From: Gymnothorax reevesii
Lineage: Eukaryota > Chordata > Actinopteri > Anguilliformes > Muraenidae
Assembly (NCBI GenBank): GCA_029721435.1
Contig: CM056583.1
Location: 47,335,120 to 47,399,119, forward strand
Direction of reading: 5' to 3'
Length of the DNA: 64,000 nt
The position numbers and the translations under genes are program-made. Shown one piece after another: positions 47,041-56,585 of this stretch (positions within the stretch are counted from its first letter, which is position 1; every line of letters starts with the position of its first letter). The notes under the pieces were generated by a model, which saw nothing but the letters and a program-made list of their open reading frames with translations, was not told where the DNA came from and searched no databases.

Positions 47041-47173
47041 TGTAGCATTTTAAACCTACTCCTGCTAGTCATCGATATGAGGACCCGCACTCATTTCCCT
47101 GTGTGCAGGTTGTCAATATATTGTTCCCCAATCACAAATTTCATGGCAGAGGCCTAATTTGTGCAGGTCAATC

Positions 47174-47222
47174 CCAACATATGTCAGCCCACTGCTGAAA
47201 TACCTTTCATCAAGTAAGGTTC
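47174..47222 (+). repeat. Left arm of a perfect 49-bp inverted repeat
   Basis: Begins CCAACATATGTCAGCCCACT and ends TCATCAAGTAAGGTTC. All 49 bases are found in inverted form at 50426-50474. Identity stops sharply at both ends. AAGTAAGGTT is duplicated directly after it (47213-47232). Confidence 0.97.
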
Positions 47223-47232
47223 AAGTAAGGTT

Positions 47233-48000
47233 GCACATCTCTACTGTTTTCTTGGGTCTTCCCCATAACAATGGAAATTGCTAAGGAAATTTGGTACTTG
47301 TCTCCTCATTTTTTTTATATCCCAGTGCTACAGGAATTCAAGATCGACCACTCAGTCGTTCCTTCATAAACAAGTGCAGTTAAGGGGTCATGACTAGGTT
47401 CAGACTTGAAAAATTTTTTTTTTTCATTGTGCTAAAAATCTTTCGTAACATTCATAAAATTTTAATACCAAAAAACTATCTTTTAAGTGGATTTTTATCA
47501 TGTGAACGCCTTCAGGGCATTTGTTTCGCGACAAAAACATGATTTTCTCGCATCGCAAAATTTAATAGTTTATCAGGCTTGTGGCGGGCATAAAATCGAC
47601 AGTTTTCAAGATATTGAAAATACCTGAAAATACCTGAAATTTTCACTATAGCATCAGTTTGTTATATAATTGCCTGTCTATACAATGACCTTGCCATTTT
47701 TGGGTAGGTAGATACATGGTGTATTTATCATCCATCTGCCAGGCAGGTTCTGCCACCCATTTCTAAAATTATATGACCAAATAATTTTTCAAAATATTTT
47801 CCCATGAAAATACCCAGAATGAGTATGTTGTTGTATAGCTGGTGATATTAGCTTCAAAGGAAAAAAGAATCACAGGAAAATATGGTACAGTTTCTGAGGT
47901 ATTGTTGCCACAAGATTTCACATATTTCGCCAGTCATGTCCAGTTTTCACGCTAACAAACTTATTAAATTTGATTAAAATCAAATTCCATTCTGAGCTTT
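47233..48000. other. No gene recognised
   Basis: AT-rich DNA without transposon ends; lies between the arms of the inverted repeat. Confidence 0.4.
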
Positions 48001-48342
48001 TTTCAGTTAATTCAATTTTTAAATGTTTTTAGTGTTTAGAAGTACTTAAATTGAGTGAACCCAGGCTTGATCCCTTAAAAATGCAAAATATGATTGGAAA
48101 TGGACTTCAGTCAGAATTTAATCCAAATATTTTCTTGGGGTGACAATTTTTGTGGCACACAAGCTTTGGAGAAAATTACTTATTTAAATATCAACATTTT
48201 TTTCTTTCAATAATTTTACTTCAATGAAAGGGTAAGATTTTTATGAAAATTTTGAGAGAAAGACCAGGGGGATAAATAGCAGACATGTTTTTTGTTATCC
48301 TCATATTCACCAAGGGGTCCAATAATTTTTGAGGGCACTGTA
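48001..48342 (+). mobile_element. 3' end fragment of another Tc1-like element
   Basis: The segment ends GGGGTCCAATAATTTTTGAG then GGCACTGTA. This is the AGGGTGCCAATAATTTTGG...CACTGTA type of Tc1 right end, with TA at 48341-48342. The upstream part is non-coding and I cannot fix the left limit. Phrases of the same type (ATTATTGGCAGCC, near 59990, and ATTATTGGCACCCC, near 62518) are likely crumbs of related ends. Confidence 0.5.
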
Positions 48343-48413
48343 GTTTAATTTGTATAAATATGTGTATAATATATTTATATAATAATATAATAAACATATG
48401 TGTGTTATAAGTA

Positions 48414-49418
48414 CAACCAATTCCGAAATAGTTGGGACAAAGTGTAAATTGTGAATCAAATCAGAACGAGCTGACTTTGAAACATAGCAAATGTTGAAAC
48501 TGAGAAATTTTACAATCTTATCCACAAAATTAGCTCATTCCAAAGTTGATGGCTGCTATAGGCCTCAAAAAAATTGGGACAGGGGCCTGTTTATCATGGT
48601 ATAGCAGCCCTCGTCTGACCACAGGACACTTTGCCACTTTGCTACGGTCCATTTTAAATGAGCCTTGGCCCACAGAACACGGCGGTGCTTCTGGATCATG
48701 CTCAACAATGGCTTCCTTTTTGCATGATACAGATTTAGGTGGCATCTGTGGATGGCACGGCGGACTGTGTTTACAGACAGTGGTTTCTTGAACTATTCCT
48801 GGGCCCATTTAATAATCTCAATGACAGAATCATTGAGTGATGCTGTGGCGTCGGAGGGCCCGAAGAGCACGGGCATCCAGTAAAAGTCGTTGGTCGTCTC
48901 TTTCGCACAGATTTTTCCAGTTTCTCTGGATCTTTTGATGATGTTATGCACTGTTGATGATGAGACCTTCAAAGTCTTTGCAATTTGATGTGGAGGGACA
49001 TTGTTTTTAAAGTATTCCACAATTTTTTAACGCAAGCCTTTACAGGTGGAGAGCCTCAGGACATCTTTACTTCTGAGAGAGTCAGCCTCTCGAAGACATC
49101 CCTTTTATAGCCAATTATGTTTCACACCTGATGCCAGTTAACTTAATTACCTGCTGAATGTTCTTTCAGCTGATTCTCTTATATATTTATAGCTTTTTCA
49201 GCCTGTTTTTTTTTTTTTGCCTGTGTCTCAACTTTTCTGAGACCTGTTGCAGGCAGAAAATTTTAAATAAGCTCAATTTGTGGACAAAAATGTAAAATGC
49301 CTCAGTTTCAACATTTGAAATGTTTTCTTTGTTCAATTGTAAATAACATATTGGCTCATATGATCTGAAAGTCATTGCATTTTTACACTTCGTCCTAACT
49401 ATTTCGGAATTGGGGTTG
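48414..49418 (-). mobile_element. Tc1-like transposon, family A, copy 4 (internal-deletion derivative)
   Basis: Ends CAACCAATTCCGAAATAG (two C lost) and, at the right, CAACCCCAATTCCGAAATAG reverse-complemented. TA precedes the left end (48412-48413); TT follows the right end where TA is expected. At 1005 bp it is about 600 bp shorter than copy 3. The missing part is the catalytic half of the transposase. Both IR/DR ends are present, so it could have been mobilised in trans like a MITE. Confidence 0.95.
48565..49064 (-). pseudogene. Internally deleted Tc1 transposase, family A copy 4
   Basis: From the ATG region near 49064 the frame keeps YFKNNVPPHQIAKTLKVSSS and HNIIKRSRETGKIC (DNA binding) and, shifted, [22 protein letters not shown] blocks up to WSDE with the first Asp near 48612. 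It then jumps directly to the last C-terminal residues (GCYTMINRP) near 48605. The junction GACGAG/GGCTGC shares GAG with both parental sequences, so the deletion probably arose at a 3-base microhomology. The second Asp and the Glu are absent. Separate frameshifts occur near 48800 and 48900. Confidence 0.88.
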
Positions 49419-49420
49419 TT

Positions 49421-50304
49421 GTGCTAAGACATTTAATGATGTTGATCTAGATCCAGGTGTTCCTCCAAATTTTATGCCCCAATGTAAATATAAGACATGA
49501 TGAAGAAGAAAAAAAAAAAAGAACTTAATGGATATTTTTATCATGGACTTTAAATAAATGTGAACTTTAAGTTCTTTGAGGCAAATTAGGTGAAGGCCTT
49601 TCAGCACTTATCTTTTATGTTATAATGCTAAGGAGACTACTGTATGTTATCATTGTTCAACTTTCCTGAAAGCTTGTAGCTCTGCTGAGTCATTTGCAAA
49701 TGTAATTTGGGCATTTAAAGAGAAGTGTAGCTCAACCGCTGTAGAAGCAAACAGATCTAGATTTCATGGACAAACACATGGCAAAATTAATCATCTGGAA
49801 TCTTTCAGGTTACTTTTCCCAGTTTGAGCGTTTTATATTTATTTCGAATTTGAATTATTTACCTCAGAATGCAGCAATTAGAGTTTTCCAGAACAATTTC
49901 CATTTTATGCAAAACACTCAACCATAAGGTATAGGAAAAACTAGAGAACTGGTGGCTGAACTAACCTTATACAGCCACCAACTCATGGCCCGGGGCGGCC
50001 TGCAAGGGTCACTAAAGGTACAGAAGAAATTGGATTCTGAGGGAAATCACAGTGGACTCATTACACTGTGCTCTCAAACCATGAAACTGGGCATGTCAAG
50101 GTGGGAAATGTACTGTATAAAAGATATAATGAAGCAAAATCATCTCCTTGATTTTGGGCACTAGAGGTGAAATATCCATCTCACTGACTCTCTAGATTGT
50201 CTATAAATAGGCAATGTAACCTAATTACAGAAGCTGAGGGCATTAATTTCATTTGTATATTCCTGTTGTTTATTCCTGTTATTTTAAGAAGAGGTTTGTT
50301 GACA
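49421..50304. other. No gene recognised
   Basis: Unique DNA. A 70-residue plus frame at 49952-50164 has no domain. Confidence 0.4.
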
Positions 50305-50305
50305 T

Positions 50306-50342
<37 letters not shown>
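50305..50342. repeat. (GA)n microsatellite
   Basis: About 18 GA units with one interruption (GAAAGA) near 50320. Confidence 0.95.
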
Positions 50343-50425
50343 CATCAAATCTCAAAAGCTAGGCTGCTTAAAGGCGATCATTTCTTGTTTCCCCCACAGC
50401 CTCTAAAAAACAAAAATTCTGAGTG

Positions 50426-50474
50426 GAACCTTACTTGATGAAAGGTATTTCAGCAGTGGGCTGACATATGTTGG
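50426..50474 (-). repeat. Right arm of the perfect 49-bp inverted repeat
   Basis: Exact reverse complement of 47174-47222. It begins GAACCTTACTTGATGAAAGG on the plus strand. Flanks show no similarity to the flanks of the left arm. Confidence 0.97.
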
Positions 50475-50779
50475 AATTTTTTTATAGTTCAAAAGTTTCT
50501 GAAATCCCCATCCCTCTATTCTAAGCTACATTGATCGAACTCAGTAGTCATCTGCACGCTGGTTTAACACTTGGCAATGAATTCTCAATTTATACAACCA
50601 ACCAATACGCTGGAAACTTATAAAAATCAAGAAGACGATTTCTTATTCCCCGCAATTTCATTTTCCGAATATCGACAGCTGTAGGCCTATATTTATTTCT
50701 GAAGCCGATCCAGTATGGTACAGTCCTAAAACTGCCTCGCCAGTATGAGAAGTTTTATTTTCCTCCTGGAGGTTTCTAT

Positions 50780-51000
50780 AGAAACGCCTGCTGCTTGCTT
50801 ATGCGACGATTCCTGCATTACCACATTGGGCCAATGAACTGTGGGAGTTGAGTCTCTGGTTACTCCCTGCAAGCCTGCTCCGGCTTGCTAAACGGAGAAA
50901 GAAAGCTTCATAGCATTATGGTTACCAGGCTGCTGGAGGGACGTATGCGACTCTGGACTGTAGTCAAACGCTGATTTACAAAATAATATGATAAACTGGC
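50780..51000. promoter_or_regulatory. Promoter-like block with paired CCAAT boxes
   Basis: ATTGGGCCAAT (50825-50835) is two CCAAT boxes in opposite orientation sharing a central G, an NF-Y-type arrangement. It is followed by GTGGGAGTTGAGTC, a weak match to a ZNF143-type site. The surroundings are richer in GC and CpG than the AT-rich flanks. A strong splice-donor match lies 420 bases downstream. I infer a host promoter driving a non-coding first exon on the plus strand. Confidence 0.35.
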
Positions 51001-51247
51001 ATCTAATAGACGAATAACGGAATATGTGTTCGATTAGCCAGCTTTGGAATACACACTGAGAAGTTACGGAGATCTAGGTATGAGTTTTATGAGGAAATAA
51101 CCTGTTGCCTATCGACAGCTAGCTTTGTTCTTCCATGTCAAGATGTTCTATAGTGGAAGGGATGCTGAACAGCTTCACTCGGTCGCACTTTTCTAGTTGG
51201 AGCTCCAACTACGTATCAGACTGATTGGTGAATTATTGAAACCCGCA

Positions 51248-51255
51248 AGGTAAGT
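51248..51255 (+). other. Candidate splice donor of a non-coding first exon
   Basis: CGCAAGGTAAGT ending at 51255 matches the vertebrate donor consensus AAG|GTAAGT at every position; the intron would start at 51250. An alternative donor, TCTAG|GTATGAG, lies at 51075. No long open frame precedes it, so the exon would be 5' untranslated. There is no RNA evidence. Confidence 0.35.
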
Positions 51256-51257
51256 TA

Positions 51258-51426
51258 AGCTGCTTTCACACCGGACGCGAAACGAATTTTTCGCACGACA
51301 GATTACGTTTAAAGTCAATGCAAAGTCGCGAATACGGGCGTTTCGCGTGTACTCGAGTCTTTGCGTTGACTTTGAATGTAATCCGTAGTGCGAAAAAATC
51401 GTTTCGCGTCCAGTGTGAAAGCGTCT
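51258..51426. mobile_element. TTA-flanked MITE (169 bp)
   Basis: TTA at 51255-51257 and 51427-51429. The left end is AGCTGCTTTCACACCGGACG and the right end, reverse-complemented, AGACGCTTTCACACTGGACG; both continue CGAAACGA(A/T)TTTTTCGCAC. Inner arms (AAAGTCAATGCAAAG and its mirror CTTTGCGTTGACTTT) also pair, so almost the whole element is one hairpin. PIF/Harbinger-type by its 3-bp duplication. Confidence 0.88.
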
Positions 51427-51429
51427 TTA

Positions 51430-53960
51430 GTGGGATTATTGCGTCGGCGTCACTATCTCAAGTCTTTGGCAATGCATAAGTGATTCATGTTGAGCTTGGC
51501 TGCTTCATGCTGTCGTATCAACAAAAAGAAGCCAGTCTATTGTTTATGGGCATTTGCTCATTTTTTTTCTTAACTCTAACTTATTTAGAAAACTATTTGT
51601 TTTCGAGAAAAATGGTTCGCTGATTCTTGCAATCTTTGAATTGTTCTGTTTTAATTTAAAGTCTACGTTTGAAACTACACTCTAGTGTCGCCTACCCAGG
51701 AATGCGGTTTGAGTGGCGAACAAAGTGTTGCAATAGTTTTCACACCCTTCATTTAAATCGGAAAATGTAGTCGTTCAAGATTCCATTGGAAAAAAATAGG
51801 GTAGTTGCTATTTATGTTCAATCGTGAGCTAATTTATTTGACCGTGAACTATTGCCTACCCACCTGGTGTAACTAGGATAGCTCTGAAAACTGTCCCGTG
51901 GAGACTTCACGGACCTAATGTTGTTTTTCTTAACGGGTACTTAGTGTCGAACTGGGAATTGCTTTCGGTATTGCACGTTCGGAGTTGTAAGAATCTTATC
52001 AGGAATATATATGATGTGTAAATACGAACAAATCTGTAATGTGCAAGTTTCCGACGAACGAATTCGTCCAACAGAATGAGCCACGTGATAATTATCCCGC
52101 GTTGGATTAAGTTTTGGGAAAAAGGCAATTTCGTAGAGTAGATAAAAATATGACTCGTCTTGGTTGTAAATTAACCAATGAGCGTGATGAACAGAAACAA
52201 CTGAATAGGCATACTAAAGTTTGCACTTGCGACGTAAGGGAATCTGCAAGTTAATCATAGCTTATATAAAAGCCACTAACGTTTGCTACTCAACGTTACT
52301 TATATTTTTGCTGCGGTCCGTAGACTACACAACCATTTCAGGCAAAAAAAATAGTTGGACTCGTGTTAATGGAACAGCATTTCGCTGAAAACGTTTCAGT
52401 GCAGCTTCTTTGGGAAATGCACGTGCTGATGACGCGTCTACGGAGCTTTTCTTTGACTTCATTCTATCAAAGCAAATTCAGTTTTAAATGCTTATCTTTT
52501 CATTCCACTTGCAGTACATGCAACTAAGGAAATAAGTATTGGTCTTATTAGCCTGATTGGAGGGGGGGTGAATTACCTACTTGTAGCTTGTGACGTATTT
52601 GTTGTGAAGCATTTTGTTTTTCCTCTTGTAAACGAAGGCTCATAGAGGGTGCATTTTGGTTAAATGAACCCTATTCCCTCAAAGCAGGAAATGGCAAGAG
52701 AGGATGTTTGAATAAAAGCAGCTGTAATATAGTTCAAAACTTCTACCGTCTAAGGTATGGAAATATTTTACTACAAACAAATAGATTTGCTCACATTTAC
52801 ATACCATCCCTACTACTTTTGTTCAAAAAATGTGTAGCTTTTGAAAGTAGAGGTGTTTGTCTTGACTGAATTTAACGCGTGGAAAAATGCATTAAATGGA
52901 AGAACCCTGTGTACTTTCTGCATTGCAACCTCTGGATCAAAATATATTCACCATTGTCTTGCCTGATATTCATTGTTCTGTTGCTAACATGGGGCTCTAG
53001 TCACATTAATTGAATTGAAGTTGCAGCTCATAAATGTGGAATTCTGTGGCACAATAAATAAATTAATTAAAATTTATGGTAATGTTATGTGGAGCAGCCA
53101 GCAGTCAGTGGTGATATTTAGCATTGCTCATAGTAATCTGTGTATTAATATTGCAGTGACTGGGTTATAGACTTCTTTGATAATTCTGTCTGGTAAATGC
53201 TCATGGTTTTGTATTAACATTGAGCTATTTTGTGTGTTTAGCCTACGCATTTATGCCTCACGAGCATGCACTCATGAACATTGACCATGTTTTCATTGTT
53301 TTCCAAGAGAGACATTTTTTGGCTTAACTCCTGATTTTGCCTTCCTTCTGTTTGGACGGAATGGAAAAGGTAAAAGACCATCTTGGATAAGGATACGGTA
53401 AAAGACTACCTAGATTTGGCTTCAAAATGACTGTGGTTTAAGTCACAATGGCTCACAAAATTACTGCTTTCTTATTTGTATTTTACTTTTTTCCTTTTTT
53501 TAGTGTCTGCTAGTTGCCTATGATTACTGACCATTTCCACTGCAGTACCGCCCAGACTATGAAATGTACTGCCCGTGTTTGCTCTAATATTAAATTATCA
53601 GTTTCTGGTACTGGTAATGGTAATGGATAACAAAGGGACACCATGAGAAACAATCTTTAGCTTCTAAAGGCAGGTGCAGTTTAAAGGTGAGACTGGGTCA
53701 TTCTTAAATGTATTTGAACTAAGTGACAGGAGGAAGAAATGAATGGGGAGGGCAAGTGTCATTCTCTGTGATGTAAGTCTCTAATTAAAAAAAAAAAAAT
53801 GTTTGATTTGCTGTCATCCCAACACAATATATTTTTGTCATGACTCTTGTTCTTAGTCCTGTTAATATTTTTACTAGTTAGCCTGCTTCAGAGATGTGGA
53901 TTCAAATGCATCTTTCTTTTTGTTCTGTATTAGTGAGTGGTCTTCAGTCGGGACACTGGG
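51430..53960. other. No gene recognised (putative first-intron DNA)
   Basis: CpG content falls away after about 52500. No frame with a recognisable domain and no transposon ends. If the first exon at 51.2 kb is real this is intron. Confidence 0.35.
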
Positions 53961-53961
53961 C

Positions 53962-54079
53962 CAGTTTCACAGACGCAGATTAAGCTTAATCCTAGACTAA
54001 ACTTGTTACTTAATGGAGATTTTTTCAATTCAAAACTCAAATTAGTCCAGGGCTAATCTTAATCCAAGTCTGTGAAACA
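53962..54079. mobile_element. Palindromic MITE (~118 bp)
   Basis: CAGTTTCACAGACGCAGATT at the left pairs with the reverse complement of AATCCAAGTCTGTGAAAC at the right. The inner parts TTAATCCTAGACTAAA and TTAGTCCAGGGCTAATC also pair. I recognise this as a common teleost foldback repeat (CAGTTTCCCAGACACAGATT type). Confidence 0.8.
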
Positions 54080-54763
54080 TTAGCTATAATAGCCCTGCAA
54101 TATTTCAATAGTAACGCTCAAATCTATATCGTGCGTTCCAAAAAACATGTATAGTTTTTTGGTGATAAATATCTTGGTATTCCAGCAGTGGTTTTTTGTA
54201 AGGGTCTGTCAGCTGGCTATGGTAAATAAAGAGTGTATGTACATCTCATTGTCGAGCGAGCGAGATCTGACCAGCTGTCTGCCTTGCGTGACATTAGTTG
54301 CCATATAAGGCAGTTCCGGACATTTTGAAGGGGGGGGTGTTCCCGATCAGTTTAATTCAAAATAGTTTTAAAACAGCAAATTTTCATGGAAAAGCGTTTG
54401 CGTCTGCGTTTTCATTGCGAAAAAATACAGTAGCAAGTTCTAAATGTCAATTTCGGCCTGTTTATTGTCAGGGAACCTTTAAATCTATATCCCATGATGT
54501 GTTGAGTTTATGATTACAGTCAACTCAACAATCAACCCAATTGCTGTTATTGACTATAGTAATGGAAGAGTGTAGCTTGGTACTTCATTTTGTTGATTAG
54601 CTACACATGGAATATAGTATCCAGTGTTTGCATTGAGTCCTCCTTCATTTTTTTTTCTGTTGCGCAGCGCTCATAGGTGTTATAATTTGCCATTTAGTTT
54701 AGCTACTCGGCCTTCTCCATTTGTTAGCCTAGAAGTAGATTAGATGAATTCAAGTTTATTCAG
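54080..54763. other. No gene recognised
   Basis: AT-rich DNA; G-run of seven near 54330. Confidence 0.4.
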
Positions 54764-54793
54764 TTATTTATTTATTTATTTATTTATTTATTT
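54764..54793. repeat. (TTTA)n microsatellite
   Basis: Seven to eight uninterrupted TTTA units. Confidence 0.95.
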
Positions 54794-56017
54794 CTGACCT
54801 ATATCCACTTTGCCTTTATCTTCAGCCAGGGTTGGTTTCATTATAAACAAGCTGTGGGCTGAGTTTTTAAGCTGTGTAACTGCATTGCTTCAGCCTGGAA
54901 TAAAAACAGAGAGGGTATAAGACCATGCGCCTGTGACTAAATTCAGTGGCTGACTGGAGGCAGACAGACGTAATATGTAGTTTAATTTTTTGTGGAAAAC
55001 CACATCTGTGGATTGCAGATGAAGTCCGGGCAGTCATTTCCGTCAGGGCCGGGACTAGTATTTACTCTGACATCACCGGCTGCTTTGCCTTGGGTGGTGC
55101 GAAGGTAGAACATTTTCTACAGGGCCACTTCAGCTGGCTTTTGCTCCAGCTCAATGAGAAAGGGATACTGCAATGTGTGAAAACTGGCCAATGCAAAAAA
55201 TTGAAATTGATAATTCTTCAAAGTCAGGGTAGGCTCTTTGGGAACTTGCTAATTTAAACAGTGGGATTGATGTTTATAAAATGCCAGTACGACTCCTTGT
55301 GCTGGATATATATAAAAAAAAAAAAGTAAATGCTTGACTTTTAATTAAATAAGATGGAAAAAAGTTAATATTTGTGGAGAAGCATTTTCATTGGCACTAG
55401 AATGTGTATTGAAGTCCGTCATCCTGCGTTACCAAATTTGTCTTTTACTCTTTTTATCATTTATTACAGCCAAATCGACAATATTTTGAAATTTTCTCTC
55501 ATGTACGGAACACTCTGCGGAGGTAGGGAGAGCAGCCATTGCTGCACTACCAAGGCTCATTGCACACTTCAACAGAGCTACAGTTATGCCTTACGGTAAT
55601 GAATAAACATTTTGCTTTATCCTCCATAGTTATAGGATTTTTGTGCAACACTGTTGGCAGGAAGAGTGAGCATAATTAGGATTGTTGAGTTATATCACAC
55701 AGTTCAGGTCATGACCTCTGTGGCAACTCCTTGATTGAGAGAAATGGGTGGATAAGTTTAAAACCGTAGTGCTGATCTCACAGCAGTCTGTTATCTGCTT
55801 GATGATGGGTCTGTCGGTGAGATTTTCCAAAACATCCAATCGGGTGAGGAGAACTATCATTGCTTGTTTCGTTTTTGTGATTAGTCACACAGGATCAAAG
55901 CAATTGTCAGTTGGTTCCTACAGAATAGAAAGAAAAGCTGGCACATTTTATCAGTTCTTTTTATTTGCTTCAATCACACTTGTATTCTGTTTTATATAAC
56001 GGCATTTTTTAGAGGTG
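54794..56017. other. No gene recognised
   Basis: A 103-residue plus frame at 54946-55257 (MADWRQTDVICS...) and a 75-residue frame at 55372-55599 are unrecognised; both lack flanking splice signals or domain motifs that would support them. Confidence 0.35.
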
Positions 56018-56065
56018 GTGTGTGTGTGCGCGCGCGTGCGTGCGTGTGTGTGTGTGCGCGCGCGC
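56018..56065. repeat. Alternating GT/GC repeat (Z-DNA type)
   Basis: 48 bases of strict purine-pyrimidine alternation mixing (GT)n and (GC)n blocks. Such tracts readily adopt left-handed DNA under negative supercoiling and are length-unstable. Confidence 0.92.
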
Positions 56066-56583
56066 TAGAGAGAGCGATGAGTGCATAGACGTAGTCATTT
56101 CCATTTCTGTAAACTCGGAGAGAGAATATTCTTTTGAAATATTCTAAAACTCGACTGAGATTGGCTGGCAGTAAAGCAGGTGTAATGAAGTAAACACCAG
56201 TTGAGAGAGTAGTTTACTTATTCAAACTACCTCAGGCTCAGTTTGAAAATGATTTTGGTGTCTTCATCGCTTCAGTAGCAGATGGCCTACAGGTGCCCTC
56301 TACCGTGTGAAGCGCAGTAGATTTATTTGTATACCTTTCTTCATATAGTATATTTATGGCTTTTAATTAACTGTATTCATGGTGATGGAGTCAGACATGA
56401 ACTAGCCCTCCATTACAGCCTGTGAGGATTGTTCTGCATTTGAGTAGCCAACACTGTAGCTATTGGTTCTGTATCTGTGGTGGTTCAACATGGTTAAACA
56501 TGGCACACTGAGGCCAAGTGGGCTGCAAACTTGGATCTCTTCTTGGGCATGCGGTGGTTTTGAAATCATAACACTTTCTGTCA
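56066..56583. other. No gene recognised
   Basis: Unique DNA before the Tc1-B insertion. Confidence 0.4.
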
Positions 56584-56585
56584 TA

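Noticed and set aside
54946..55257. 103-residue plus-strand frame beginning MADWRQTD
   Set aside because: No recognisable motif or family resemblance and no codon-use or splice evidence.
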